A stretch of DNA of 64,000 nt from RYN-230 sp963829725 (GCA_963829725.1 CAWHJW010000021.1:124001-188000); one strand, 5' to 3'. Counted from the stretch's first letter, positions 25,419 to 35,534 are shown. Notes: a model not told the origin generated them from the letters alone. A program made the numbers and translations.

Positions 25419-25711
25419 GGGGGAACGACCTCCTGGACGGGTAATGGGGCAGGGCGGGTATGGGCGAGCGTCATCTGCGCCAGCACCGCGACGATCTCGC
25501 TGGTGGCATGAGGCGAGAGCGCGGGCAGCAGCGACGTGCAGGGCGGCGGGCTGGCACCACCTCCTTCGGCGCTCGGAGCGGGCGGGGACGGGGCCGGGGT
25601 GGGCAAGGACGCGCCGGCCTGCGATGCCGCTGCCGCGATGCGGCCGGGATCGGCCGCCGGCCCGGCCTGGGCGGCGGGCAGGGAGGCCCACGCGGCCATC
25701 CAGGCGGCCAT
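25415..25711 (-). CDS. Small Ala/Pro-rich protein of the recombinase cassette
   Basis: 98 residues ending inside the start of the recombinase (4-nt overlap). The N-terminal half is low-complexity (Ala, Pro, Gly); the C-terminal about 30 residues (SEIVAVLAQMTLAHTRPAP) look more ordered. No domain recognised. Position between an HTH gene and a recombinase suggests a cassette accessory protein. Confidence 0.5.
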   Translation of the reverse strand: MAAWMAAWASLPAAQAGPAADPGRIAAAASQAGASLPTPAPSPPAPSAEGGGASPPPCTSLLPALSPHATSEIVAVLAQMTLAHTRPAPLPVQEVVPP

Positions 25712-25850
25712 CCCCCGGGTGACCAGTACGCCCAGGCCGTGCCGCCATCCGCCGCTCCCCGCGGCCGCGGCGCTGCGCTGCTGCTTATACCGCCAGGTGA
25801 ACGCGCCACGGTCATCACCGGCGATGGCCGTATTGCCGGAGCCGGGCTGG

Positions 25851-26351
25851 TCAGATGCTTTTCGGCGCCACCCCGGGGGCCTGCTCGTCCTCGCGCCGGG
25901 CGGTGCGGCGGTGCTGCAGCGCCCGCTCCACCGAACGCGGATGGACGCTGATGCCGAAACGCTGCCAGACCGCGGCGGCCAGCTCCGCCGGCCGCAGGCC
26001 GGGGTCGGCCGCCAGCAGTTCCTCCAGCAGGTCCACGACCTGGCCGGTGAGCTTGTGACCGCCCTTGGGGCCAGGCTTGGCCGGGACCAGGCCGGCCAGT
26101 CCCCGCTCGCGCAGTGCCGTCCTGGCCGAGTACAGCGACTGGCGGGAGAATCCGAAAGCGGCGGCGGCCTGGCTCGCCGGCACGTCCGCCATCTCGGCTC
26201 TGCGCACCATCTCGTACTTGACCTGCACCAGATCCGCCGGATCGAAGAACCCGCCCGGGCCGAACGCCGGATCGGTGACCCTCTCCGGGCGGGGGTTCAG
26301 CGTCCTGGACGCCGCCAGCGCCTGCGTCTTCGCGTCGTCTCGCCTGACCAT
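25851..26351 (-). CDS. Helix-turn-helix protein of a recombinase cassette
   Basis: 166 residues. After a polar start, residues about 45-115 form a homeodomain-like HTH (VKYEMVRRAEMADVPASQAA, AAFGFSRQSLYSARTALRER), followed by the basic linker KPGPKGGHKLT and a second helical DNA-binding unit (LLAADPGLRPAELAAAVWQR, FGISVHPRSVERAL). This is the paired-HTH layout of transposase-like DNA-binding subunits without a catalytic domain. It lies upstream of the recombinase remnant on the same strand and was probably the cassette's DNA-binding partner or regulator. Confidence 0.75.
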   Translation of the reverse strand: MVRRDDAKTQALAASRTLNPRPERVTDPAFGPGGFFDPADLVQVKYEMVRRAEMADVPASQAAAAFGFSRQSLYSARTALRERGLAGLVPAKPGPKGGHKLTGQVVDLLEELLAADPGLRPAELAAAVWQRFGISVHPRSVERALQHRRTARREDEQAPGVAPKSI

Positions 26352-26472
26352 CGCGCCTCCCTGGCCACAGCCGGGTCAAGGTAACTATGCCGGATGAATC
26401 ACCAGGATTCTCCACGCCACGCCGCCGGGCACCCAGAAATCCCTACAAAGATACGTAGCGGAGTGGGTTTAC

Positions 26473-26739
26473 TCACGGATCCAACAGACGGCGAGCCGGA
26501 GCCACGGCAGAATCCCGCGGACACCCATGGCATAATCCGCCTGACACCATCCGGCACCGGCCCCGCCCCTGGCGCAGCTCCCCAACCAGCTCCGCGAACT
26601 CCAGCAGATCCGCCGTGCGGAACGGCGACCGTCCCGCCGACACCACCACGAACGGATTCCCGGGCACCACGTCCGTCCGCCGCTTCACGAACTCAAACGA
26701 CCGGCCGGACAACGGATGGAACCGATGCGTCACCCGCAC
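26473..26739 (-). pseudogene. DUF5372-like fragment
   Basis: VRVTHRFHPLSGRSFEFVKR matches the start of DUF5372 proteins (VTHPFHPL-x-GR-x-FE). The following residues diverge from the usual EDRVYF motif and end without a recognisable domain. DUF5372 genes usually accompany HTH-recombinase cassettes, as here. Confidence 0.45.
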
Positions 26740-26774
26740 CTGATGCGGAAGCTTCTCAGCACCCGCATCACGCG

Positions 26775-26999
26775 TAGTCGACGGCGGGATCGAACAACAT
26801 CAGCGAGCGCGACCTGCGGCCAGCCAAGACCCAGCAGAAGATCTCTGGCCGCCTGACCAGCGAGGACATCACCCAGGATCGGCTGGACATCCGCAGCTAC
26901 ATCGACACCGCCCGCAAATGCGGCGTCAATGCCATGACTGCCCTGCGCGATGCGGTATCCGGCGGCCCCTGGCAACCGCCGCTGGCCGCCCCTGCCTGA
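26775..26999 (+). mobile_element. IS66 transposase C-terminal remnant
   Basis: The frame reads NISERDLRPAKTQQKISGRL, then DRLDIRSYIDTARKCGVNAM and GGPWQPP, stopping at 26999. This is the C-terminal part of IS66 (TnpC) transposases (N-x-AERD-x-RP-x-KTQQKISG). About 70 codons remain. Confidence 0.8.
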
Positions 27000-27017
27000 C
27001 GCCGGGAGGCTGAACCG

Positions 27018-27518
27018 CTATCCCACCAGCGCGGCCAGCGCCTGCATCACCTCTGCGAACCCGCTCAAGCACGCCGCAGCGGCCAGCGTCGCCGCGGTAA
27101 CAGCCTGCTCGCACGCCGCCACCAGCCCGGCCGGCAGGTCACCGCGGTACTCATCTGGCCGCACGGCCGACGCCAGCTCGGCCGCGAACATCACCAGCGC
27201 CAGCCCTGCCCCTGGCCGACCTGGGTCATCCCGCGGCGTCACGGCAATCACACCGTCCGCCGCAGCCGTCATCTCCTCCAGGCACTCCCGGTGCCGCGTC
27301 ACCATGCCGCGCCAGGCCGCAGCATTCTCCCGCTCCAGCGCCGCCACCAGCGTCACCGGCTCAGTGAACCGGCGGGACTTCCCCCGGCGCCGCGCCCACG
27401 TCGGCGGGCATGTCCCGCACTCACAATCCGGCATCACCAGCGCATGACGACCAGGCTCGGTGGTCAACGTCGCAACAGACATACCGGCATCGTTCACCCA
27501 GACCAGCCGCGCACGCAC
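27018..27518 (-). CDS. Hypothetical Cys-rich-start helical protein
   Basis: 166 residues from a GTG; the frame stays open upstream to 27615 and there contains HFRCPACRVRAR, so a zinc-ribbon start may be missing from this call. CECGTC occurs near residue 32, followed by a basic stretch (WARRRGKSRRF) and Ala-rich helices. No family recognised. It follows the hydrolase gene on the same strand with little spacing. It could be a truncated gene. Confidence 0.4.
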   Translation of the reverse strand: MRARLVWVNDAGMSVATLTTEPGRHALVMPDCECGTCPPTWARRRGKSRRFTEPVTLVAALERENAAAWRGMVTRHRECLEEMTAAADGVIAVTPRDDPGRPGAGLALVMFAAELASAVRPDEYRGDLPAGLVAACEQAVTAATLAAAACLSGFAEVMQALAALVG

Positions 27519-27615
27519 GCGACACGCCGGGCACCTGAAATGTTTACAGCCGACGTGCCCGGTGATCAGCAGCGCACCTGATCCCGCCGCCGCGCCGGCG
27601 ACGTCGCCAGGTCAA

Positions 27616-28440
27616 TCAGGACTGGAGGAACTCCAGGAGGTCGGCGTTGATCGTCGGGGCCTCGGTGGTCGGCATGCCGTGCGGAAAGCCGTGATAGGTC
27701 TTGAGCGTGCCGTTCTGCACGAGATTCGCGGATAGCGGCCCGGAGTCGGCGTAGGGAACGATCTGGTCGTCGTCTCCGTGCTGCACCAGGACGGGCACAG
27801 AGATCTTCTTGAGGTCCCCGGTGAAGTCGGTCTGGGAGAAGGCGACGATGCCGTCGTAGTGGGCCTTCGCCCCGCCCATCATCCCCTGCCGCCACCAGTT
27901 CTCGATGATCGCTTCCGATGGTTCGGCGTCGGGCCGGTTGAAGCCGTAGAAGGGTCCCGACGCCAAGGACCGGTAGAACTCGGACCGGTTGGCAGCCACC
28001 TGGGCCTGGAAACCGTCGAACACGCTCTTCGGCAGGCCGCCGGGGTTGGCTTCGGTCTGCAACATGAGCGGCGGCACCGAGCTGATTAGTACCGCTTTGG
28101 CGACGCGGCTCTCACCATGCCGGGCGATGTAGCGCGCGACCTCGCCACCGCCGGTCGAGTGGCCGATGTGCACGGCGTCGTGGAGATCGAGGTGCGTGGT
28201 CACCGCGGCCAGGTCGTCGGCGTAGTGGTCCATGTCGTGACCGTCGCTGGTCTGGGTGGACCGGCCGTGCCCGCGCCGGTCATGGGCGACGACGCGGTAG
28301 CCGTGCTGCAGGAAGAACATCATCTGGGTGTCCCAGTCATCAGCCGACAGCGGCCAGCCGTGGCTGAAGACGAGGGGCTGCCCAGAACCCCAGTCCTTGT
28401 AGAAGATCTCTGTGCCATCGGTCGTAGTGATCGTCCCCAT
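27616..28440 (-). CDS. Alpha/beta hydrolase (arylesterase / non-haem chloroperoxidase type)
   Basis: 274 residues from ATG 28440 with CGGAGG about 7 nt upstream. Features of the chloroperoxidase-like branch: HGWPLSADDWDTQMMFF near 28-45 (oxyanion region), HDRRGHGRS, nucleophile elbow GHSTGGGE (Ser near 98), acid in QHGDDDQIVP and His in FPHGMPTT. Length is normal (about 275). Soluble, with no signal peptide. Substrate cannot be deduced; family members hydrolyse esters or carry out perhydrolysis. Neighbours are mobile-element debris, so the gene looks like a stand-alone survivor. Confidence 0.9.
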   Translation of the reverse strand: MGTITTTDGTEIFYKDWGSGQPLVFSHGWPLSADDWDTQMMFFLQHGYRVVAHDRRGHGRSTQTSDGHDMDHYADDLAAVTTHLDLHDAVHIGHSTGGGEVARYIARHGESRVAKAVLISSVPPLMLQTEANPGGLPKSVFDGFQAQVAANRSEFYRSLASGPFYGFNRPDAEPSEAIIENWWRQGMMGGAKAHYDGIVAFSQTDFTGDLKKISVPVLVQHGDDDQIVPYADSGPLSANLVQNGTLKTYHGFPHGMPTTEAPTINADLLEFLQS

Positions 28441-29250
28441 GCGCTCGCCTCCGTATGGCCCGGGTGACGGAAACTCCCTACCCCAGGGTAAGGATCGCGG
28501 TCGTCCTGGCACTAGGCAGGTAGATGAATCGGTAGTGGACAAGATCAGGCGTGACGACGGCCAAGTGCTCGTGATCAAGCGTGCCGACGACGGGCTGTGG
28601 GTGCGGGTACCCCGCTTCGACCGCTGGGAGCCGTTGCGTGTGTTCTTCGCTCCTCGCTGCGCTCGTGTGAAGCGGCGGAAATGGGGCCGCGGAGCTGGAG
28701 AGTAGCCGGGCCGATCTACCGCGAACCCCGGAAGTCTCCTCGGATCAGTTGCTCGTCCATGGCGGGGCGTGCTGGGAGACTGGCGGGTGTGTCGTTCCAC
28801 GAGAGCTTCTGGCTCGCCGCCAGTGCCGCCGCGCCGGTCAGCACCCTGGCGACCGTGGTGGCGATCCCCGACGCGGCAAAATATAAGGTTCCGGGCCGCC
28901 GGGGCTATGTGGGCAGGAGAGGGTCAGCGGGAGATCTTCGAGGTCTGGGGCCCGAGAGCGCGCCAAGCTACGACACGGTCCGCGACCGGATCGACCAGTC
29001 GCTGACGGCCAGCCGATGGGCGGTCCAGGTGACCAAGACGGAACGTGCGACTGGTGCTACGCGAACCTGATCGCCCAGGCGGCTCCTGGCTGTCTCGCTC
29101 GCGGCTCTCGCGTACGGCCGGACCTGGTACCTCCGTGGCTGGCGATGGTCGCCGCGCTGACCGGGTGGGGGTCTGGCATAGTTCACTGTCTGTGGATGCC
29201 ATTATCCGCACCGGCCTGTGGGGGCTGCTCCAGCGGTCGCAAGCCAGGCG
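28441..29250. other. Gene-poor stretch with protein scraps
   Basis: Two scraps on the plus strand look protein-derived: DKIRRDDGQVLVIKRADDGL near 28535-28595 (weakly Nudix-like) and SFHESFWLAASAAAPVSTLA near 28795-28855 (start of a small membrane protein). Neither has a full frame. Nothing else supported. Confidence 0.35.
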
Positions 29251-29817
29251 TCACGGTGAACTCGCCACCAGCGCCTGCGCGTTTGCCCAGCCGGTCCCGG
29301 CAGAATGCTCGACACGCCGTCGGCCGGTGCGCCCATACGAGTCCATGATGGACGCCAGCACCGGCGCGAATATCGCGCTATTACGCCAAGGCTCGATGTC
29401 GGTGACCTGATGACGGCGCTGCGCCAGCACCTCCACGCCGGCCAGGCCCGCCCCGCACCCGCTGCACGTCGCAGGCGGGAACCAGAACCTGCCGTCCGGA
29501 TCACCGATGAGCTTCATCGTGGTCCCCGGATCGCCCGGCTGCTTGCCCGGGCGCCGCTTCCCCCGCTCCCGCAGCGACCGGTCCCTGGTCTTCTTCTTGT
29601 ACGGGCTGTCCGACGACAGCGGCCGCGACGACGTAGCCGAATCCCCGCGACCCTGACGCTTAAGATCTTCCACCTGAGCAGACAGGGCTCCGACCTGCGC
29701 GGTCAGCTCGGCGATTACCCGGTACGCCTCAGTCAGCCTGGCCGCCAGCTCGGCAGCCGGCAGCGCCGCCAGCTCCCCCGCCGAGGGAACACCGGTCACA
29801 TCGGCCACAGCAGGCAA
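29251..29817 (-). mobile_element. IS66 transposase N-terminal remnant
   Basis: A Leu-rich coiled coil (ELAARLTEAYRVIAELTAQV, GALSAQVEDLKRQ) is followed by a Ser-rich linker, the GKRRPGKQPGDPG motif, and a zinc-finger segment (CSGCGAGLAGVEVLAQRRHQ, VTDIEP). This is the N-terminal third of an IS66 TnpC. After VTDIEP the sequence no longer follows the family. Inverted relative to the C-terminal IS66 remnant at 26775-26999. Confidence 0.8.
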
Positions 29818-29939
29818 TCATCGCCATCCCAGTCCGCCAGTCAACAACCCCGGCCGGCGAGTCGCACCAGCGAACCGAGCCGGCCCAGCGAACAGGCATA
29901 ACACTCTGACGCTTGCTGAAGAGCAAGCGTGGAGGAGGC

Positions 29940-30481
29940 CACGGCCGCGATGAACAAGGCCACCGTGTGGCCGTACAGCTTCGGCCCGTTCGGTTTCGCT
30001 CCCCTGGCGCACCTGGTCCTGCACGACGCATCGGGAAGTCCGCGGTCATCGAGTGGCGCGACGGCGAGATGACGGTCTTCGACAACCCGATCGGCGTAGC
30101 CTGCAACTGGCCTCACCTGGACTGGCACCTTGGCCAGGGGCCGGGCATGAACGGGCTGCCCGGTGATTCCAGTTCCCCGTCCCGATTCGTCCGTGCCGCC
30201 GCCTTCGTGGCGAGCCTTCGTCCCGTGGCCACCGGAGAGGAGATGGAGGAAATGGCCCTGCATATCCTGAATAATTTTGACATCCCGCTGGGATTCATCC
30301 GGGACAACGACGACCACACGCTCTGGTCGTCTATCGTCAACCTGGCCCAACTGCAGTACATCGTCCGCACCTACGACAACCCGGTCACGCAGCTCATCGA
30401 ACTTGGCCACGTGGACTTTTCAGCCCCCGGGCCCCGCGAAACCGCGCTGCCTCACAACGCCTTCGCACCGCTGGCCGTCTA
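29940..30481 (+). pseudogene. Choloylglycine hydrolase / penicillin V acylase family pseudogene
   Basis: VWPYSFGPFGFAPLAHLVLH then DASG reads in one frame; after an indel near 30040 the protein continues as GKSAVIEWRDGEMTVFDNPI, LPGDSSSPSRFVRAAAFVAS, LHILNNFDIPLGFIRDNDDH and LAQLQYIVRTYDNPVTQLIE, stopping at 30481. These are signature segments of Ntn-type choloylglycine hydrolases. The N-terminal part with the catalytic Cys is missing, and a stretch between DWHL and LPGD is shortened. Not functional. Confidence 0.8.
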
Positions 30482-30601
30482 GCGGTGCCCGACGGCATCG
30501 CATTGGGATTTTGGTGTGCTCGCTCCTCGGACACTACCCTTAGCCCCATGGAATCCGCGCTGAGCTGCGCGTCCGCGCGGTCCGCGCGTGCTCCCGGCTA
30601 A

Positions 30602-30706
30602 TAGGTCAGCACGAGATTGAGCCCCATGTAGATCTTGGCCTGGTCGGCCGGGTCGGCGTCCGGGACGACGGCGGCCAGGCTGGCGAAGCGCTCCACGAAG
30701 CCCTAG
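30602..30706 (-). mobile_element. Recombinase C-terminal scrap
   Basis: GFVERFASLAAVVPDADPAD, then QAKIYMGLNLVLTY and a stop at 30602, resembles the end of serine recombinases (DADP-x-DKAE-x-Y-x-x-LGL-x-LTY). It is preceded by TAG, so only this tail remains. Confidence 0.4.
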
Positions 30707-30773
30707 ATCTCCCACCTAGCGCTCCCCGCGCATACCGAGCCGTCAGGCCCTGTCCCAGGAGCCGGCTTGCTGG

Positions 30774-31550
30774 TCAGACCGCATGCAGGCCGACCGCGGT
30801 GAATGCCGCGCGGGCCTGGCTGATCTGCTCGGCGGTCGGCGGGGCCACCCCGGCGCAGGGGTAGTCCAGGCCGAGCGTGGCGTACTTGTCGGCGCCGAGC
30901 GTGTGGAAGGGGAGCACATCGACCCGTTCGACGTTGCCGAGGGACGCGGTGAACCGGGCGAGGGCGGTGATGTCGCCGCGGTCGTCGGTCCAGCCGGGCA
31001 CGAGGACGAAGCGTACCCACACCGGCTGGTGGCGGGCGGCGAGCCGGCGGGCGAGAGCAAGCGTCGGAGCGATGTTGTGGCCGGTCACCCGCCGGGCGGC
31101 GGCGGAGTCGAACGACTTGATGTCTAGCAGGACCAGGTCGGTGGCGTCCAGCAGTTCGTCGTCGGCGCGGACGCTGAGGTAGCCGGACGTGTCGAGCGCG
31201 GTGTGCAGGCCGAGGTCCTTCGCGCCGGCCAGGACGGCCCCGGTGAACGCGGGCTGCAGCAGTGGCTCGCCTCCGGAGACGGTCAGCCCGCCCCCGGCGG
31301 CGCCGATGAATCGCCGGTACCGTCCGGCCTGGGCCAGCACGGCGGCCGCGCTCATCCGCTGCCCGTTCCGGCCGAACCAGGTATCCGGGTTATGGCAGTA
31401 CACGCAGCGCAGAGGGCAGCCTGCGGTGAACACGACGAACCGGGTACCGGGACCGTCAACGCCGGTGGACAGGTCCCAGGAGTGCACCGAGCCGGTGACC
31501 CGGGACAGGTCAGCCGACGCCTGCCGCAGACCCGCGGTGGCCACGGTCAC
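30774..31550 (-). CDS. pflA: Pyruvate formate-lyase activating enzyme (radical SAM)
   Basis: 258 residues. The radical-SAM cluster motif is CPLRCVYC (C-x3-C-x2-C, about 45-52), followed by the activase signature HNPDTWF. SAM-binding segments GGLTVSGGEPLLQPAF, ALDTSGYL and VLLDIKSFD are present, as is the C-terminal VLPFHTLGADKYATLGLDYP region typical of PflA. It installs the glycyl radical on PFL under anaerobic conditions. The start lies two bases after the pflB stop, so they form an operon. The enzyme looks intact although its substrate gene is frameshifted. Confidence 0.93.
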   Translation of the reverse strand: MTVATAGLRQASADLSRVTGSVHSWDLSTGVDGPGTRFVVFTAGCPLRCVYCHNPDTWFGRNGQRMSAAAVLAQAGRYRRFIGAAGGGLTVSGGEPLLQPAFTGAVLAGAKDLGLHTALDTSGYLSVRADDELLDATDLVLLDIKSFDSAAARRVTGHNIAPTLALARRLAARHQPVWVRFVLVPGWTDDRGDITALARFTASLGNVERVDVLPFHTLGADKYATLGLDYPCAGVAPPTAEQISQARAAFTAVGLHAV

Positions 31551-31552
31551 CG

Positions 31553-33825
31553 TTACACCGACCGGTGGAAGGTGCGGTTGACGACGTCGAGCTGCTGTTC
31601 GCGGGTCAGCCGGACGAAGTTGACCGCGTACCCGGAGACCCGGATCGTCAGCTGCGGGTAGCGCTCGGGGTGATCCATCGCGTCGAGCAGGGTCGCGCGG
31701 TCGAGCACGTTGACGTTCATGTGGAATCCGCCGCAGGTGACGTACCCGTCGAGGATGCCCACGAGGTTACCGACCCGTTCGGCCGGGGACCTGCCGAGCG
31801 CGGCCGGAGTGATGGTCTCGGTCAGTGAGATGCCGTCCTCGGCGTGGCTGTAGGGCAGCTTCGCGACCGACAGTGCGGCGGCGACCAGGCCGTGCCGGTC
31901 GCGGCCGTTCATCGGGTTCGCCCCGGGGGCGAACGGCTCGCCGGTGCGCCGGCCGTCCGGCGTGTTACCGGTGTGCTTCCCGTAGACAACGTTGGAGGTG
32001 ATGGTCAGCACCGACTGGGTGTGCAGCGCCCCGCGGTACGTCTCGTGCTGGCGCACCTTGTCCATGAACGTGCGCACCAGCCACACGGCGATGTCGTCGG
32101 CGCGGTCGTCGCCGTTCCCGTAGGCCGGGAACTCCCCCTCGGTGCGGTAGCCGGTAATCAGGCCCGTGCCGTCGCGGAGCGGCCGCACCGTCGCGTACTT
32201 GATCGCGGCGAGAGAGTCGGTGACGACCGACAAGCCGGCGATGCCGCAGGCCATCGTGCGCAGCACGGAATAGTCGTGCAGCGCCATCTCCAGCCTTTCG
32301 TAGGCATACTTGTCGTGCATGTAATGGATGACGTTGAGGGCGTCAACATAGGTCTTGGCGAGCCAGTCCATCATCGTGTCGAACCGGGCCACGACGTCCG
32401 CGTAGTCGAGCACGTCACCGGTCAGCGGCGGCAGCACGGGCCCGACCTGAGCACCGCTGATCTCGTCCCGGCCGCCGTTGATCGCGTACAGCAGCGTCTT
32501 AGCCATGTTGACCCGGGCGCCGAAGAACTGCATCTGCTTGCCGACCTCCATGGCCGAGACGCAGCAGGCGATCGCGGTGTCGTCCCCGAACCGGGACCGG
32601 ATCAGATCGTCGGACTCGTACTGGATCGAGCTGGTGTCGATGGAGATCTGCGCGCAGAACCGCTTGAACGCCTCCGGCAGCGCCGGGGACCACAGCACGG
32701 TCAGGTTCGGCTCCGGTGCCGAGTCAAGGTTGTAGAGCGTCTGCAGGTAGCGGAAGCTGGTACGGGTCACCAGCGGGCGACCGTCACGGCTCATGCCGCC
32801 GATCGACTCGGTGACCCAGGTCGGGTCGCCAGAGAACAGCTCGTCGTACTCGGGGGTGCGCAGGAAGCGGACGATCCGTAGCTTGATGACCAGGTCGTCA
32901 ACGAGTTCCTGTGCCTCCTGCTCGGTAAGCCGGCCCGCGCGCAGGTCGCGTTCGAGGTAAGTGTCCACGAACGTCGAGGTGCGCCCCAGCGACATGGCGG
33001 CGCCGTTCTGCTCCTTGATCGCGGCGAGGTAGGCCAGGTACAGCCACTGGATCGCCTCCCGTGCGGAAGCCGCAGCAGGCTGACGTCATGGCCATAGGAG
33101 CGTGCCATCTGCACGAGTTCGCCGAGCGCACGAATCTGCTCGGCGAGTTCCTCCCGGTCGCGGATGATCTCGGCGGTGGAAGGCTGGGCATCCAGGGCGG
33201 CCTTCTCGGCTCGCTTGGCCAAGAGAAGCCGGTCCACACCGTACAGCGGCACCCGGCGGTAGTCGCCGATGATCCTGCCCCGCCCGTACGCGTCCGGAAG
33301 GCCGGTGATGACGTGGGCGCGGCGGGCCGCGAGCACCTCGGCCGGGTAGGCGTCGAAGACGCCGTTGTTGTGGGTCTTGCGGTACCGGGTGAAGATCTCC
33401 CGGACCGCCGGGTCCAGGGTGTATCCGTAAGCGGCGAGGCCGTTCTCAACCATCCGCAGGCCGCCGTTGGGCATGATCGCGCGGCGCAGCGGCGCGTCGG
33501 TCTGCAGCCCCACGATCAGCTCGTGCTCCCGGTCGATGTAGCCGGGCGCGTGGCTCGTGATCGACGACGGGATGCGCGGATCGATGTCATAAACACCACG
33601 CGCCCGCTCATCGCGGAACATGACGCTCAGGCGCGCCCACAGCGCGCGGGTACGCTCGGTCGGCCCGGCCAGGAACGCCGCGTCACCACAGTACGGGGTC
33701 ACGTTGGCCTGGATGAAGTCGCGGACGTCGATCCGGTCCAGCCAACGGCCGCCAACGAAGCCCTGCCATGGGCCGGCGGGGACGCCGCTGCCTTCGGTCC
33801 GGATCGACTCGATAGTCGCACTCAC
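31553..33825 (-). pseudogene. pflB: Pyruvate formate-lyase, single frameshift
   Basis: About 757 codons in two frames. The likely start is GTG 33825 (SATIESIRTEG); the first part runs to LRLPHG near 33060, where a one-base change shifts the frame. The family sequence EAIQWLYLAYLAAIKEQNGA then MSLGRTSTFVD resumes one frame over and runs to 31553. Catalytic features are intact: adjacent Cys residues in IACCVSAM and the glycyl-radical loop RVSGYAVNF near the C-terminus. PFL cleaves pyruvate with CoA to acetyl-CoA and formate. The full length and intact active site argue for a very recent mutation or a sequencing error. Confidence 0.9.
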
Positions 33826-34144
33826 GATCTCTGCCTGCCTCACTGCCGCTCTGACCTTGTCTCTCTTGTTATAGGTCTAGACCACTGACCAGGATTTATC
33901 ACCAGGTCTTTCGGCACTACCTTCGGGCCGCACGGCCTGTCGGCCGGTGGCAGCAGCGCGACATCCGGGCAGCTCGCGCGGGCCAGTGGCGAGCCTCTGC
34001 ATCTGTGCTCGCTGCCGGGGCGGGGCAGTGTACCTGCAGGGTTTGACAGGCCGCGGCGGGGCACGGGCCCGGGGGAAGGGCTGGTTGGCCGCCCGCGGAT
34101 ACGGCATCGGCCGGGCAGGCCTCTGCCAGGGAGATTGATAGCCC
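33826..34144. promoter_or_regulatory. Upstream region of the pfl operon
   Basis: No gene. On the minus strand TATAAC (about 33869-33874) could be a -10 element; GGTCTAGACC (33873-33882) is a perfect 10-bp palindrome overlapping it. No recognisable FNR, Rex or DosR box. Confidence 0.35.
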
Positions 34145-34306
34145 ATGGCGTGCACGGTGCAGGTGGCCTGGGACAAGCGGCTGGCTGACTATCACTTCGA
34201 GCTGGGTGATCCGCTCGCGCCAGTGCACATCGGGCTCACCATGCGGCTGGCGCAGTGGTCAAGGTGCTGGTTCTTCGGGGAGAAGGGGTCGATCGATGGG
34301 GGATGA
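34145..34306 (+). pseudogene. AcuC-like (histone deacetylase superfamily) N-terminal fragment
   Basis: MACTVQVAWDKRLADYHFEL then GDPLAPVHIGLTMRLA matches the start of acetoin-utilisation AcuC proteins (V-x-WD-x2-L-x-x-Y-x-F-x-x-x-HP-x-APVR-x-x-LTM-x-LA). The His of the usual GHP is Asp here. The frame diverges after about 37 codons and stops at 34304-34306. Only the N-terminus survives. Confidence 0.6.
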
Positions 34307-34583
34307 TCCACGGACGAACCGACGTGCACCGGCACCCCACGAAGCGACGGCATGTGTACTACGTGCGCGTCACCTCGCACGCCTGTTCAGACTGAGCCCT
34401 CACTTCGCCCCGCCTCCCCCGCCTGGCCTGAGCTACTCCGCCATGCCGTGAGGGCTGGTCCACTGTGCCCGCCCGCCGACCCACCATCCCGCGGCTGATG
34501 CTCAAGGAAACCTGAATGATCGAGATAACTGGCCTCATCAAGTGGAAGTGGGGGTGTCCTCCCCCGAAGCCGCCGTAGGGATT

Positions 34584-35396
34584 TCACGCCGCCATCAGCT
34601 CCATCCGTTCCTCCCCGCCGCGCAGGAATGCGGTGATCAGCGGGCCGACCTCGTGCGCGCTATCCAGCAGAACGAGATGCCCCCCGCCTTCGACCGTGTG
34701 CAGCCGCGCCGACGGGATCAGCTTCGCCATCACCCGGTGATTCACATGCGGTGTCACCGGGTCATCGTCCCCGCAGAGGACCAGCGTCTCGTGCCGGATC
34801 GGCGGCAGGTGGAGCAGGCTGGTTCACCCGGCGAGCGCTGACAGGCGGAACGCCACAGCCCGGAGGCTGCTCGGCTTGGGCATCTTGAGGCCCGCGGCCA
34901 GTTCCGGCTCTGTCCACATCCTCCCGCCGAACATGGCCCCCGCGCTCCTGGCGAGCCGGTCGGGATGCTAGCTGCGCGGGTGCAGCATATTCAGCAGCGC
35001 GGAAGGACGGCCCGGCATGGCGGGCCCGCCGAACGAGGTGGACGCCAGGATCAGTCTGTCTACCCGCTCGGGATGGGATAGGGCCATCTGCTGGGAGACC
35101 GCGCCGCCGAACGACACGCCGAGGACGTGGGCGGAGGCTATGCCCGGCTGGTCCAGGATGCCTGCGCCGATGTCCGCCAGGCCGCGCATCGACATCGGGG
35201 ATGACGGCACCTGGGAGGAGCCGATGCCCGGGGCGTCGTAGGTGATCACCCGGCAGCCGTGAAGGTGCTCCAGGAGAGGCCCCCACTGGTGCATCTGGCT
35301 CCAGACGCCGGAGTGGAGGAGGAGCGGGACGCCTTCGCCTGCTGACTGGGCGTGGATACGCAGGCCCCGGACAGTAAGCTGGTAGTTGCGGATCAT
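34584..35396 (-). pseudogene. Alpha/beta hydrolase (PHA-depolymerase-like) with two nonsense codons
   Basis: From ATG 35396 (MIRNYQLTVRGLRIHAQ) a single frame runs to TGA at 34584-34586, broken by TAG at 34968-34970 and TGA at 34824-34826. The fold is complete: HSGVWSQMHQW, YDAPGIGSS, nucleophile elbow LGVSFGGAVSQQM, acid in CGDDDPVTP and His in EGGGHLVLL. It resembles the intact depolymerase at 48322-49158 (VLGISWGGGLAQQ), so it is a dead paralogue or near relative. Confidence 0.8.
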
Positions 35397-35534
35397 CCGG
35401 GGCCTCATTGCCTCATTGCTGTTTGCAATTGTGAGCGGTGCATGAAATACGCCAAGAGGCAGCGGGAGGCCAAGGCTGATCTTGCTAACGGATTTGCTAA
35501 CAACGGATGTTGACGACACCAAATGCAGCCGGAT

